Source: Rhodococcus zopfii NBRC 100606 = JCM 9919
GTDB lineage: Bacteria > Actinomycetota > Actinomycetes > Mycobacteriales > Mycobacteriaceae
Direction: 5' to 3'
DNA: 64,000 nt
Assembly (NCBI RefSeq): GCF_001895025.1
Contig: NZ_BCXI01000003.1
Span: 62,001-126,000, forward strand
Positions 1-7,900 of this stretch are shown one piece after another. Positions within the stretch are counted from its first letter, which is position 1, and each line of letters starts with the position of its first letter. Below the pieces are notes generated by a model. It saw only the letters and a list, made by a program, of their open reading frames with translations. It was not told the DNA's origin and did not search any database. The position numbers were made by a program, and so were the translations under genes.

Positions 1-71
1 CGTTGCTTGCGATCGCACGCAACGCCGATGAGCCCGAGGAGGGCGCCACACCAGATGCGAAGGAGTCGTAA
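1..71 (+). CDS. gyrA: DNA gyrase subunit A, C-terminal end (partial)
   Basis: Only the last 22 codons and the TAA stop (69-71) are in the window. The reading frame gives LLAIARNADEPEE and then an acidic tail, which resembles the end of actinobacterial GyrA (the AIARNAE-type stretch closing the last beta-pinwheel blade). Identification rests mainly on context: the next genes are the DUF3566 protein, tRNA-Ile and tRNA-Ala, exactly as downstream of gyrA in mycobacteria. The subunit would cut and rejoin DNA in gyrase-driven negative supercoiling. The DUF3566 gene starts on the base after the stop, so the two are probably co-transcribed. Confidence 0.75.
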   Translation, partial: LLAIARNADEPEEGATPDAKES

Positions 72-1280
72 GTGAGCACTCCCCATGGACCGAACGGTGC
101 CGAGCAGGGGTCCCCGGCACCGAAGGGCCCTAATGGGCAGGAGACGGCGAACGCCCCGGCCAAGCCGGACGCAGTGAAGCCGCCGTCGGCGAAGGCACCG
201 GATGCCGCACCGGCTCCGGACGCCCCGAAGGCACCCGATGCTCCGAAGGCGCCAGCGGGCCCGACTGCGCAGTCGTCGGCGAAGCCGGAGCAGGCCGAGC
301 CGCCGGATCCGCCTGCGAACCCGGGCGGTGCCGACAAGCCCGCGACAGCCGGTGCAGAAAAATCAGCCGCGGCCGGTGCGGGCACGCCTAACCCGGCCGC
401 GCAGACGACGCCGACGGTCCGGCAGCCCGAGGACAAGGATGCGAAGCCCGCGCAGCCCGGTGCCCAGCGCCCGGCGGCCGGCGGTCAGGCGCCGCCGTGG
501 CAGCGGGGGCAGCAGCCGTCGGCCACACCGCAGAGCACGCCGCAGACGAACCTGCCGGGTCGTGGTCAGGGTGTCGACAGGGCAGTCGCCGGGAATGCCG
601 CGCCGCAGCGCGCCTCGGCGCAATCCGGAGCGCCGAGGCCGACGCAGAGCGCCCCGACGGCACCGACCCGACCGGTGGTGACCGGTACGGCGGCCGCGTC
701 GCTCACCGGTGGTGCGGATCGGTCCGCGGCCAAGGCCAAGTCGGCGGTGATCGACGGGCCGACGCGGCACATCGAACGCAAGGACCTGGCCAAGGACCTG
801 CCGGACCTGTCGACGGTGAAGCACCCGCTTCCGGCCGCGGCACCGGCACCTGTGGAGACATCCACTGCGGTTCCTGCCGCGTCGTCCCCGGCTGCTGCGG
901 CCGCGGCCGTGCCGATGGCCGGGGATCCGTTGCGCGCGACCGTGCAGGTCCGCCGCATCGATCCGTGGTCGATGCTGAAGGTCTCCTCCGTGATTTCCCT
1001 CTCACTGTTCTTCGTGTGGATGGTCGCGGTGGGTCTGCTCTACGGCATCCTCGCCGGCATGGGTGTGTGGGAGCGTCTGAACAGCGCATTCACCGACATC
1101 GTGTCCGAATCCGGAAGCGGTGGCCTGATCAGCGCCGGTCAGGTCTTCGGTTATGCCACGGTGATCGGCCTGGCCAACACGATCCTGCTGACGGCCATGG
1201 CGACGCTCGGTGCGTTCATCTACAACCTGTGCACCGATCTCGTCGGCGGTGTGCAGGTCACTCTCGCAGACCCGGACTGA
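72..1280 (+). CDS. DUF3566 membrane protein downstream of gyrA (Rv0007-like)
   Basis: A 402-residue protein beginning with GTG right after the gyrA stop. Residues 1-290 are low-complexity Pro/Ala/Lys/Gln sequence with repeated PDAPKAP-like units, expected to be disordered and cytoplasmic. The C-terminal ~110 residues form the DUF3566 domain with two membrane segments (around residues 310-335 and 360-385) separated by a short Gly/Ser loop. This matches the M. tuberculosis Rv0007 position and architecture. Molecular function is unknown; homologues are linked to the cell envelope by context only. The long tail is far more extended than the conserved domain and varies between species. Confidence 0.85.
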   Translation: MSTPHGPNGAEQGSPAPKGPNGQETANAPAKPDAVKPPSAKAPDAAPAPDAPKAPDAPKAPAGPTAQSSAKPEQAEPPDPPANPGGADKPATAGAEKSAAAGAGTPNPAAQTTPTVRQPEDKDAKPAQPGAQRPAAGGQAPPWQRGQQPSATPQSTPQTNLPGRGQGVDRAVAGNAAPQRASAQSGAPRPTQSAPTAPTRPVVTGTAAASLTGGADRSAAKAKSAVIDGPTRHIERKDLAKDLPDLSTVKHPLPAAAPAPVETSTAVPAASSPAAAAAAVPMAGDPLRATVQVRRIDPWSMLKVSSVISLSLFFVWMVAVGLLYGILAGMGVWERLNSAFTDIVSESGSGGLISAGQVFGYATVIGLANTILLTAMATLGAFIYNLCTDLVGGVQVTLADPD

Positions 1281-1288
1281 CCTGGGAA

Positions 1289-1341
1289 AACACTGCCCCG
1301 CCGAACCGATTTTGTTGTTCGAGGTCCGGTGGGGTAGTGTT
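1289..1341 (+). terminator. Hairpin between the DUF3566 gene and tRNA-Ile
   Basis: AACACTGCCCCGCCG at 1289-1303 pairs with CGGTGGGGTAGTGTT at 1327-1341 (15 pairs, two of them G-U) around a 23-nt loop. There is no T-run after it, so it may be a factor-independent terminator of the high-GC type or a processing site ahead of the tRNA. Confidence 0.5.
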
Positions 1342-1355
1342 CCGAATCGGTTCGA

Positions 1356-1429
1356 GGGCCTATAGCTCAGGCGGTTAGAGCGCTTCGCTGATAACGAAGA
1401 GGTCGGAGGTTCAAGTCCTCCTAGGCCCA
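1356..1429 (+). tRNA. tRNA-Ile (anticodon GAT)
   Basis: The acceptor stem GGGCCTA (1356-1362) pairs with TAGGCCC (1422-1428), followed by discriminator A. The D arm contains TAGCTCAGGCGGTTAGAG, the anticodon loop is CTGATAA with anticodon GAT, and the T arm has the GGTTCAAGTCC signature. CCA is not encoded. The position after gyrA matches ileT of mycobacteria. Confidence 0.97.
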
Positions 1430-1455
1430 CTCCCCGTGCCGAAAGGGCAGCCAGC

Positions 1456-1557
1456 ATGAAGGTTCTCGCATTCGTGGGAGCTGCCGTGCTGGTGGTCATC
1501 GGAATCGCTCGGATGCTCCGCAGCGAAGACGAGTGGCACGAGGTCACCAGCCGCTGA
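1456..1557 (+). CDS. DLW-39 family microprotein
   Basis: A 33-residue ORF lying between tRNA-Ile and tRNA-Ala. It starts MKVLAFVGAAVLVVIGIARM, giving one membrane segment (residues 3-19), and ends in an acidic cytosolic tail with DEWHEVTSR. The small DLW-39 family of Actinobacteria occupies exactly this inter-tRNA slot and carries a D-L/E-W motif before an acidic end. A purine-rich GAAAGGGCAG lies upstream of the ATG. Function is unknown. Family assignment comes from length, position and the D-x-W motif and has not been checked by search. Confidence 0.75.
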   Translation: MKVLAFVGAAVLVVIGIARMLRSEDEWHEVTSR

Positions 1558-1565
1558 CGGCGGAC

Positions 1566-1638
1566 GGGGCCTTAGCTCAGTTGGTAGAGCGCTGCCTTTG
1601 CAAGGCAGATGTCAGGAGTTCGAATCTCCTAGGCTCCA
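1566..1638 (+). tRNA. tRNA-Ala (anticodon TGC)
   Basis: Acceptor stem GGGGCCT (1566-1572) pairs with AGGCTCC (1631-1637, one G-U), with discriminator A. The D arm is TAGCTCAGTTGGTAGAGC, the anticodon stem CTGCC/GGCAG encloses TTTGCAA with anticodon TGC, and the T arm has AGTTCGAATCT. This is the alaT equivalent after gyrA. Confidence 0.97.
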
Positions 1639-1656
1639 CAATCGAAGACACAGGTC

Positions 1657-1690
1657 AAGGGCGTTTTCCGAGAGATCGGGAAGCGCCCTT
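1657..1690 (+). terminator. Terminator after tRNA-Ala
   Basis: AAGGGCG (1657-1663) pairs with CGCCCTT (1684-1690), with further inner pairing of TTCCG and CGGGAA. It lies between tRNA-Ala and the end of the convergent leftward gene at 1730 and could serve both. Confidence 0.55.
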
Positions 1691-1729
1691 CGCTCGTTCC
1701 TGCCCACTCCGAGCCAGGTCCGGGAACTT

Positions 1730-2086
1730 CTACTGCCCGAACGTGAAGCGCAGATCGGCGTTGATCAACTCGTTGATCCGCTTCCGCATGCGGACAACAA
1801 CCTCATCGTCCGGGACCGGGTCGTCGACGAACAACGACCAGTGCAGACTGGTGCCACCGCGCCCGCCGCTGAGCTCGAAGCGAATCCGTGCATCGGGACG
1901 CCACGGCCACAGCGAGCTCCACACGACCAGACTCGGTTCGACGGCATCGAGGACGACGGGTCGCTGTTCGTCGTCGCGCAGAAGCAGCCACGGACGGGTC
2001 GGGTCGCGGTCCGGATCGATGATCGCTTCGTAGACCACGTGAGGTGGTGGTGGCTGGGAGCGACGCCGGCTGGCGATTGTGGGCAT
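1730..2086 (-). CDS. Conserved hypothetical protein, SRPBCC-like
   Basis: A 118-residue soluble protein. Central motifs (PWLLLRDDEQRPVVLDA, then RIRFELSGGRGGTSLHWSL) have the alternating hydrophobic strands and the G-G-T-x-L-x-W/T turn typical of START/SRPBCC helix-grip proteins, and the C-terminal RMRKRINELINADLR fits the long closing helix. The family binds hydrophobic ligands, but none can be named here. It is a single gene, convergent with tRNA-Ala; the 142 bp separating its start from the ABC cassette shows nothing recognisable. SRPBCC membership is inferred from pattern only. Confidence 0.6.
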   Translation of the reverse strand: MPTIASRRRSQPPPPHVVYEAIIDPDRDPTRPWLLLRDDEQRPVVLDAVEPSLVVWSSLWPWRPDARIRFELSGGRGGTSLHWSLFVDDPVPDDEVVVRMRKRINELINADLRFTFGQ

Positions 2087-2228
2087 ATCGCACGGTATCT
2101 CGCGGTATCGCGCTCACCGGGCCGATCTCGACGAGAGCCGGCGCGCCCGCGCGGCGTCGATCAGGTCTGCGCTGGTGCGTGCGTGCCGGGCGGCCGAGTC
2201 CGTGCGCCGCCGGCAGGCACGGAGTCGC

Positions 2229-2936
2229 CTACCTCTGTCCGGAGGCTGCTGTGGACACGTGGCTGAATGTAGGAAACAAAGCACCACTGCGCATTCCGTA
2301 GACACGATCGACGAACGTGAGCTGACTCAGGTCGTGGGTGACCATCACGGTCGCCACGTCGAGGTCTCGGCTCAGGTCGGCGAGCAGGGCAACGATCTCA
2401 CGGCTGCGGTCCTCGTCGAGGGCGGAAGTGGGCTCGTCGACCAGCAACACCGAGGGGTCGTTCATCAGCCCACGGGCAATGACGACCCGTTGCCGTTGGC
2501 CGCCCGACAGCTGATGGGGCCGCCGGTTGAGTTGGTCTTCCAATCCCAGCGACCGCAGCAGTTCCTGGGCGCGGGCCCGGCTGTCGCGGACCGATCCACC
2601 GGCGAGGTGTGCCATCATCTCCAGTTGCTCGACCGCGGTCAGCGACGGCAGCAGGTTCGCCTGCTGGAACACGAAGCCGATCTTCTCGCGTCGCATGGTG
2701 GTGCGCTCGCCGCGGCCCAGGCCCGACATGTCGGTGCCATCGATGACCACGCGCCCGGAATCGGGGGTGATGAGCAGGCCGGCGACGGCGAGCAGGCTCG
2801 ACTTGCCGGACCCGGACGGGCCGGTCACGGCGACGAACTCGCCTCGCTGGACGTCGAAATCCACATCGTCGAGGGCGCGCAGGCGGTCGTCGCCGTCGGG
2901 ATAGGTGAGGACGACGTTGCTCAGACAGATGCTCAT
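2229..2936 (-). CDS. ABC transporter ATP-binding protein, LolD/MacB type
   Basis: A 235-residue nucleotide-binding subunit. It shows Walker A GPSGSGKSS near residue 40, the Q-loop FQQANLLPSL, the signature LSGGQRQRV, Walker B VLLVDEPTSALD and the switch His in MVTHD. The length and the Q-loop followed by N-L-L-P place it in the LolD/MacB/FtsE-like group that works with FtsX-type permeases. It follows the permease gene at 2970 on the same strand with a 33-bp gap, so the two form one exporter. The divergent histidine kinase/response regulator pair probably controls it, as in many actinobacterial efflux systems; substrate unknown. Confidence 0.9.
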   Translation of the reverse strand: MSICLSNVVLTYPDGDDRLRALDDVDFDVQRGEFVAVTGPSGSGKSSLLAVAGLLITPDSGRVVIDGTDMSGLGRGERTTMRREKIGFVFQQANLLPSLTAVEQLEMMAHLAGGSVRDSRARAQELLRSLGLEDQLNRRPHQLSGGQRQRVVIARGLMNDPSVLLVDEPTSALDEDRSREIVALLADLSRDLDVATVMVTHDLSQLTFVDRVYGMRSGALFPTFSHVSTAASGQR

Positions 2937-2969
2937 GTGCGGGGTCCTTTCGGCTTCGGTCGGGGTGAG

Positions 2970-4037
2970 TTATCGGGCGGCGCTGAGCGCAGTGAGCGGG
3001 TCGACCTTGACGATGCGGATCAGGGAGGCGGCTGCGCCGATCGTGCCCATCGCGACGAGGGCGAGGAACGGCGCCACCGTGGTCGAGACCGTGAGTGCAA
3101 ACGGAACGGTCTGCGCGACAACAGCGCCCAGACCGAGCGCGGCCAGGGTTCCCAATCCGGCACCGAGTACGAGCACGATCAGGCTCTGGCCGAGCGCGTC
3201 CCGGAGGAGGTAGCGGGTGGAGGCTCCAACCGCCTTGAGTAGGGCGAGGTCCTGACTGCGCTGGATGGTCCACACGGTGAAGAACGCGCCGACCACCAGG
3301 GCGCTGACGATCATCAGCATCGCCTGCATCAGCAGCAGTGATCCACGCTCGGAGGAGTACGACCCGATCGCGTTCAGCGCGCTGCCGGTGTCGGTGATCT
3401 CGGTCCCGGTTGCGGCGCCGACCGTGCCGGCGTCGAATCCGCCGGCCGTGCGCAGGGCCACGACGGTGCCGTCGCTGCCGGTGGCCGACGGCAGCGACAT
3501 CCAGGAGTCGTGGTCCATCCAGACCACCGCCTGGTGGCTGTAGAACGAATCCTCGACCAGGGCGGCGATGGTGAAGTCCGCGCCGCCGATCGTGATGCGG
3601 GTGCCGGTCGGCCAGCCGTTGTCGTCGGCGAGGCCGGCATCGATCGCTACCGAGCCGGGATCGAGCGTTGCCGGGGACGCGAAGGAGTGCCCGTCGACGC
3701 CGAAGGCGGACGCGGTGACCTCGCGGCCGTCGACGCTGATCCGGGTGGGAGCGATCCCGATGATCGCCGCGGCCTCGACACCGTTCGCGGCGGTCAGCTC
3801 CGACAGTTGCCGCGTGGTCACCGTCGACTCGGCGAACGAGAGCGCCTGCCCGTCGTTGGGCGCGCCGAACGCGAAGTGGTCGGCGCCGATGCTCGTGATC
3901 GCGGCGACGGATCGGTCACCGAGGCCGGATGTGAGTCCGGACAGCATGACCACCATCAGCGAGATGAGAAACAGGGCCGAACCCATCAGGGCGAATCGAC
4001 CCCTGGCGAAGCGGAGATCTCGGAGGCTCAGGAACAT
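2970..4037 (-). CDS. ABC transporter permease, FtsX/MacB type
   Basis: 355 residues with the four-helix MacB/FtsX layout: one membrane segment near the N-terminus (about 20-40), a large extracellular domain (about 45-230), then three segments near the C-terminus ending in an LIRIVKVDPLTALSA-type motif that is standard for this family. The ATG at 4037 (MFLSLRDLRFARGRF) is preferred over one 36 bp upstream because the paralogue at 9191-10321 starts with the same MFLxLRELxFAR. Partner of the ATPase at 2229. The intergenic region to the kinase gene is 128 bp. Confidence 0.88.
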   Translation of the reverse strand: MFLSLRDLRFARGRFALMGSALFLISLMVVMLSGLTSGLGDRSVAAITSIGADHFAFGAPNDGQALSFAESTVTTRQLSELTAANGVEAAAIIGIAPTRISVDGREVTASAFGVDGHSFASPATLDPGSVAIDAGLADDNGWPTGTRITIGGADFTIAALVEDSFYSHQAVVWMDHDSWMSLPSATGSDGTVVALRTAGGFDAGTVGAATGTEITDTGSALNAIGSYSSERGSLLLMQAMLMIVSALVVGAFFTVWTIQRSQDLALLKAVGASTRYLLRDALGQSLIVLVLGAGLGTLAALGLGAVVAQTVPFALTVSTTVAPFLALVAMGTIGAAASLIRIVKVDPLTALSAAR

Positions 4038-4165
4038 GTATCCCAGCGTCGTGGAGAGAAGCAGGTGCGGCATCGCGCATCGGTTGGGTTCGCCGATCCA
4101 TCGAAAGTTGGAGATCGGTGTGCGGGGCGGCCCGACGACGCAGAGACGGTGTTAGCGTCGGCGAA

Positions 4166-5377
4166 ATGCACACAACCGACGTGTACCACCCGGGCGGTGT
4201 CGCACCTGTGCTGCGCGCCATACAGGTCGGCGCTCACCTCCTGTTCTTCCTGCTCCTCGCGGTCGGTGTCGGCAGGACCGTGGTCGACGGCACCCGTCCC
4301 GTTCCGGTGGTCGTCCTCGCCGTTGCGGTGGCGGGGTGGTACGTCGCCGGGATCTGGTTCGTCCGACGCAGCGGGGCGCGGTCCGGGCCGATCCAGCGGC
4401 GGCCCGGGCAGATCTGGCTCGCGGTGCTCGTGGTGGGCTGGCTGGTGCTGGTGGTGTCGGACCCCAACTTCGTGTGGGTGGCCTTCGCGCTGTTCTTCTT
4501 GTGCTTCCATCTGCTTCCGACGCCGGCGGCGCTGGCGGTGACGATCGCGCTGACCGGGGTGTCGATCGCGGCGTCGCTGTGGCACGGCGCCCCCAACACC
4601 ACCGCCTCGATCCTGGGGCCGGTGTTCGGTGGGGCGGTCGCGGCCGGCATGGCCGTCGTGTATCAGCAGTTGGTGCGGCAGTCGGTGCAGCGGCAGCAGT
4701 TGGTGGACGAGCTCACCGAAGCGCACCGGGAATTGCTCGCCGCACAGGACGAACTGGTTGCCCTGCAGCGCGAAGCCGGGGCGCTGGCCGAACGGTCTCG
4801 GCTCGCCCGCGACATCCACGACACTCTGGCGCAAGGGTTTTCGTCGATTTTGCTGCTCTCGCGTGCCGGGCAGCGCGCCCCCGACGACACCGCGGTGATC
4901 TTCACGCAGATCGCCGACACCGCACAGCAGAACCTCGTCGAGGCCCGCCGGGTCGTGGATGCCCTCGCGCCCGCTGCGCTCGAGGCCGCGCCGCTCGAGG
5001 CCGCGCTGGGGCGGCTGCTCGACCAGCTCACCGAGCAGACCGGGATCATGGGTGAGTTGCTTACCGATGGCGAAACGGTGGCGCTGCCGATGGACTACGA
5101 CGTTGCGCTGTTGCGGGTCGCGCAGAGCGCCCTCGCCAACGTGCGTCTGCATTCGCGGGCCCGGCGGGTGCGGGCGACCTTGAGCTACGCGGCCGACGAG
5201 GTCCGGCTCGACATCGTCGACGACGGTGTGGGTTTCGGAGAGCGTGAGTCCGGTGGTTTCGGTCTCCGGTCGATGCGGGATCGGCTGGTCGAACTCGGCG
5301 GCACCCTTGTCGTCGAATCGGCCCCCGGCGACGGAACGGCGGTCGCGGCAACGCTTCCCATCGGGAGAGTCGCATGA
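4166..5377 (+). CDS. Sensor histidine kinase, NarL/DesK-type (HisKA_3)
   Basis: 403 residues. The first ~160 hold about five or six membrane segments; a short coiled coil follows (residues about 170-205, QQLVDELTEAHRELL). The HisKA_3 dimerisation domain has the phospho-acceptor His218 in ARDIHDTLAQG. The ATPase domain shows an N-box remnant (ALANVRLHS) and the G-box DDGVGFG. The start at 4166 is favoured because a -10-like TAGCGT sits 7 nt upstream, suggesting a leaderless mRNA. The last four bases overlap the response regulator (ATGA), so the pair is translationally coupled. It probably senses an envelope stress or compound handled by the divergent ABC exporter. Confidence 0.9.
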   Translation: MHTTDVYHPGGVAPVLRAIQVGAHLLFFLLLAVGVGRTVVDGTRPVPVVVLAVAVAGWYVAGIWFVRRSGARSGPIQRRPGQIWLAVLVVGWLVLVVSDPNFVWVAFALFFLCFHLLPTPAALAVTIALTGVSIAASLWHGAPNTTASILGPVFGGAVAAGMAVVYQQLVRQSVQRQQLVDELTEAHRELLAAQDELVALQREAGALAERSRLARDIHDTLAQGFSSILLLSRAGQRAPDDTAVIFTQIADTAQQNLVEARRVVDALAPAALEAAPLEAALGRLLDQLTEQTGIMGELLTDGETVALPMDYDVALLRVAQSALANVRLHSRARRVRATLSYAADEVRLDIVDDGVGFGERESGGFGLRSMRDRLVELGGTLVVESAPGDGTAVAATLPIGRVA

Positions 5378-6000
5378 GCGCGGTGCGGGTGCTGCTCGTC
5401 GACGATCATCCCGTGGTGCGGGCGGGGCTGAATGCCCTGCTGTCGTCGCAGGACAACATCGTGGTGGTGGCGGAGGCGGCATCCGGGGAAGAGGCGGTGG
5501 CATTGGTACCGGAAGCGAAACCGGATGTGGTGCTGATGGATCTGCGTCTGGGAGCGGGGATCGACGGAGCCCGGGCGACGGCGGAGATCATGGCGGCAGC
5601 CGATCCGCCACGGGTCGTCGTGCTCACCACCTACGACACCGACACGGACATCCTGCGCGCCGTCGAGGCAGGCGCAGCCGGCTACCTCCTCAAAGACGCC
5701 GACCCGAAAGTCCTGATCGAATCGGTGTTCGCGGCGTCGCGGGGGGAAACGGTCCTGGATCCGGACGTGGCGCAGCGCCTCTACCGTCGCATGCAGCAGC
5801 CCCGCGCCGATCTCAGCGCCCGCGAGATCGAGGTGCTCTCGCTCGTGGCAGAGGGGTTGTCGAATCGGGCCATCGCCAAGCGGCTCTTCGTCAGCGAAGC
5901 GACCGTCAAATCTCATTTGGTGCATGCGTTCACCAAACTGGATGTCGACAATCGCACCGCCGCGGTGGTCGCGGCCCGTGAACGAGGCCTGATCAGCTGA
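5374..6000 (+). CDS. Response regulator, NarL/FixJ family
   Basis: 208 residues. The receiver domain has the acidic pair Asp10/Asp11 (LLVDDHPVVR), the phosphorylation site Asp56 in VLMDLRL, a Thr in VVLTTYD and Lys in LLKDADP. The C-terminal LuxR-type helix-turn-helix runs from LSAREIEVLSLVAEGLSN to SEATVKSHLVHAFTKL. It starts inside the kinase stop codon. Phosphorylated dimers of this family bind inverted repeats; the natural target is the divergent ABC cassette at 2229-4037. Confidence 0.93.
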   Translation: MSAVRVLLVDDHPVVRAGLNALLSSQDNIVVVAEAASGEEAVALVPEAKPDVVLMDLRLGAGIDGARATAEIMAAADPPRVVVLTTYDTDTDILRAVEAGAAGYLLKDADPKVLIESVFAASRGETVLDPDVAQRLYRRMQQPRADLSAREIEVLSLVAEGLSNRAIAKRLFVSEATVKSHLVHAFTKLDVDNRTAAVVAARERGLIS

Positions 6001-6117
6001 GGCCGGAAACCGACCCGAATTGTCAAGTGCCCCAGCGGAGATGGTGAAGTCCGACCAAGCGGATCCGCATGCTCGTGACGATCGGGCTGCTGCCGGCACG
6101 ATCGCGGTAGCGGGCGG

Positions 6118-7107
6118 CTAGCGAGGATTCCGGCGCGGACGCAGCTGCGCGTTCGGCAGCGAGGGCGCGGGCAGTCTCGCGACCTTTCCCCGATAGCCCT
6201 CGACCCGGCCGAACCGGTCCGATTCGCGTTGCCACGCGTCGCGGAAACGGACGATTTCCTCGTGGTTGCGTCCCACGAAGTTCCACCACATGACGATCTC
6301 CTCGCCGAACGGGGTGCCGCCGAGCAGTACGACACGGGCGGGGGAGTCGCCGAGGTTCGCCAGCGTCAGCAACGACGCGCCGGTGCCCACGTAGCCGAGC
6401 ATGCTGCGCGACAGTTGCGTGCCGGCGAGACGGACGGTGCCGGTGTCGACGAGGACACCGTGCTCGAAGGCCGGGTCGATGTCGAGGCGCAGGTCCGCGC
6501 CCGCGTCGAGGGTGATCTCGGCGCCGAGTAGCGGGGTGAACGTCTCCACCGGCGACGTGGCGCCCGCGAGCGAGCCCAGGAAAACCTTGGCGGTACCGCC
6601 GTCGAGGTGCGTCGTCTCGGGTGCGTGGTGCTGGAAGTTGCGGGGTGCGTCGCGGGCGGCGTCGGGCAGCGCGACCCACAGCTGGACCCCGTGCAGCGTC
6701 GTGGTGTCCGGGGTGGACACCTCGGAATGGCAGATTCCGTGGCCGCCGGTCATCAGGTTGACCTCGCCCGGCCGGACGATCGCGTGGACACCGTGACTGT
6801 CGCGGTGCTCGATCTCGCCGGTGAACAACCAGCTCACCGTCTGCAGCCCGGTGTGCGGGTGCGGCGCCACATCCATGCCGCCCGTGGTGGCGACGTCGTC
6901 GGGTCCGTAGTGGTCGGCGAAGCACCATGCGCCGATGAGCGACCGTTGCCGCTGGGGGAGGGTCCGCCGGACCGGCATCGCGCGGGGACCGCCGAGCGGC
7001 ACCTCGCGGGAGGTGAGGATCTCGACGCGGGGATGACCGGCTTCGTCGTGCGGGGACGGGCGGGTCTCGCAGGTGGTTTCGACGGGATGGACATCGGCGT
7101 TGCTCAT
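6118..7107 (-). CDS. Pirin family protein
   Basis: 329 residues of bicupin fold. The N-terminal cupin carries the metal ligands of pirins: two His in APHPHTGLQT, then a His and a Glu in GGHGICHSEVS. The C-terminal half has the pirin_C motif (GTPFGEEIVMWWNFVGRNHEEI). Pirins bind Fe or Ni; bacterial members include quercetinase-like dioxygenases and stress-related proteins, so the reaction here is open. The start at 7107 is chosen because upstream sequence in the frame is basic and has no family counterpart. It is divergent from the AhpD-like gene, with 89 bp between the starts. Confidence 0.9.
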   Translation of the reverse strand: MSNADVHPVETTCETRPSPHDEAGHPRVEILTSREVPLGGPRAMPVRRTLPQRQRSLIGAWCFADHYGPDDVATTGGMDVAPHPHTGLQTVSWLFTGEIEHRDSHGVHAIVRPGEVNLMTGGHGICHSEVSTPDTTTLHGVQLWVALPDAARDAPRNFQHHAPETTHLDGGTAKVFLGSLAGATSPVETFTPLLGAEITLDAGADLRLDIDPAFEHGVLVDTGTVRLAGTQLSRSMLGYVGTGASLLTLANLGDSPARVVLLGGTPFGEEIVMWWNFVGRNHEEIVRFRDAWQRESDRFGRVEGYRGKVARLPAPSLPNAQLRPRRNPR

Positions 7108-7196
7108 GGTCCGAGCCTGCCATCGATCTCGGCCGGGCGAGAAGCCGATGCCGGAATCGGCGGTCGCCGTCGGGGACGATGGCAGACAATCGTTCC

Positions 7197-7670
7197 ATGA
7201 CGGGTCCGGGACGCATCCCCATCGACAAGCAGACCCGCGCGGTGTACCGGGCCCAGGTCGCCGTCGCGGTGGCCGTGCGCGACGCGGTGTCGGAGGCGGG
7301 TTTGGACCGCACGCTCGTCGAACTGGTGAATCTGCGGGTTTCACAGATCAACGGCTGCGCCTATTGCCTGGACGTGCACACCCGCGACGCGTTGAAGGGC
7401 GGTGAGAAGCCGCAACGCATCGCGGTGCTGCGGGCGTGGCGGGACACCGAACTGTTCAGCGGCGCCGAACGCGCCGCGCTCGAACTGGCCGAAGCGGTGA
7501 CGACGCTGCCGTCGTCGTACGAGCAGGACCGCGCCTACACCGAGGCGCGGCGGCATCTGACCGACGATCAGTTCTCCGCGATCGTGTGGGTCGCGATCGC
7601 GATGAATGCGTTCAACCGGGTCTCGATCGTCAGCCGGCACCGTGTCGACCCGGCGTCGTGGAAGTCCTGA
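7197..7670 (+). CDS. AhpD/carboxymuconolactone decarboxylase-like protein
   Basis: 157 residues, all helical by pattern, with the AhpD-type redox motif C-A-Y-C followed by His three residues later (NGCAYCLDVHTRDA), which marks the alkylhydroperoxidase branch of the CMD superfamily. Such proteins act as small peroxidases or as electron carriers to peroxiredoxins. A -10-like GACAAT lies just upstream of the ATG at 7197, consistent with a leaderless transcript and with this start rather than one 18 bp earlier. The adjacent pirin suggests a shared oxidative-stress role (inference). Confidence 0.87.
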   Translation: MTGPGRIPIDKQTRAVYRAQVAVAVAVRDAVSEAGLDRTLVELVNLRVSQINGCAYCLDVHTRDALKGGEKPQRIAVLRAWRDTELFSGAERAALELAEAVTTLPSSYEQDRAYTEARRHLTDDQFSAIVWVAIAMNAFNRVSIVSRHRVDPASWKS

Positions 7671-7672
7671 CC

Positions 7673-7900
7673 ATGCCGGATTGCGGTCAGGAACTGCGAT
7701 TCGGGACATCCCTCACCCCGTCCGCCGCCGATCCGGCGGCGGTGGTGGAGTTTGCGCTCGTCGCGGAATGGGCAGGGCTGGATCTGGTGACCGTCCAGGA
7801 TCACCTGTACCAGCCGCGGTTCCTCGACACCTGGACGTTGCTGACCTGGATCGCAGCCCGCACCGAACGCACTGTTTCACGTGAAACACGCGCCGACTAG
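7673..7900 (+). pseudogene. Truncated LLM-class (luciferase-like) flavin oxidoreductase, N-terminal fragment
   Basis: 75 codons that read like the first fifth of an F420/FMN luciferase-like oxidoreductase: RFGTSLTPSAADP, FALVAEWAGLDLVTVQDH, then FLDTWTLLTWIAARTER. Intact members run about 280-350 residues and continue after TER with a strand and the substrate pocket; here the frame runs into a parS sequence and stops 13 codons later. It starts 2 bp after the AhpD-like stop, so it was probably the second gene of that operon. Its 3' end abuts the TetR gene on the other strand, suggesting the rest was deleted when the TetR/ABC cassette was placed there. Confidence 0.75.
7873..7888. other. parS site (ParB binding)
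   Basis: TGTTTCACGTGAAACA is a perfect 16-bp palindrome identical to the universal bacterial parS consensus. ParB dimers load at such sites near oriC and recruit SMC and ParA for chromosome segregation. The location about 8 kb from gyrA fits the usual origin-proximal clustering. It lies inside the truncated luciferase-like gene. Confidence 0.92.

Noticed and set aside
4028-5503. Long leftward open frame over the histidine kinase
   Set aside because: Composition is Arg/His/Pro-rich shadow; the rightward kinase has all catalytic motifs.
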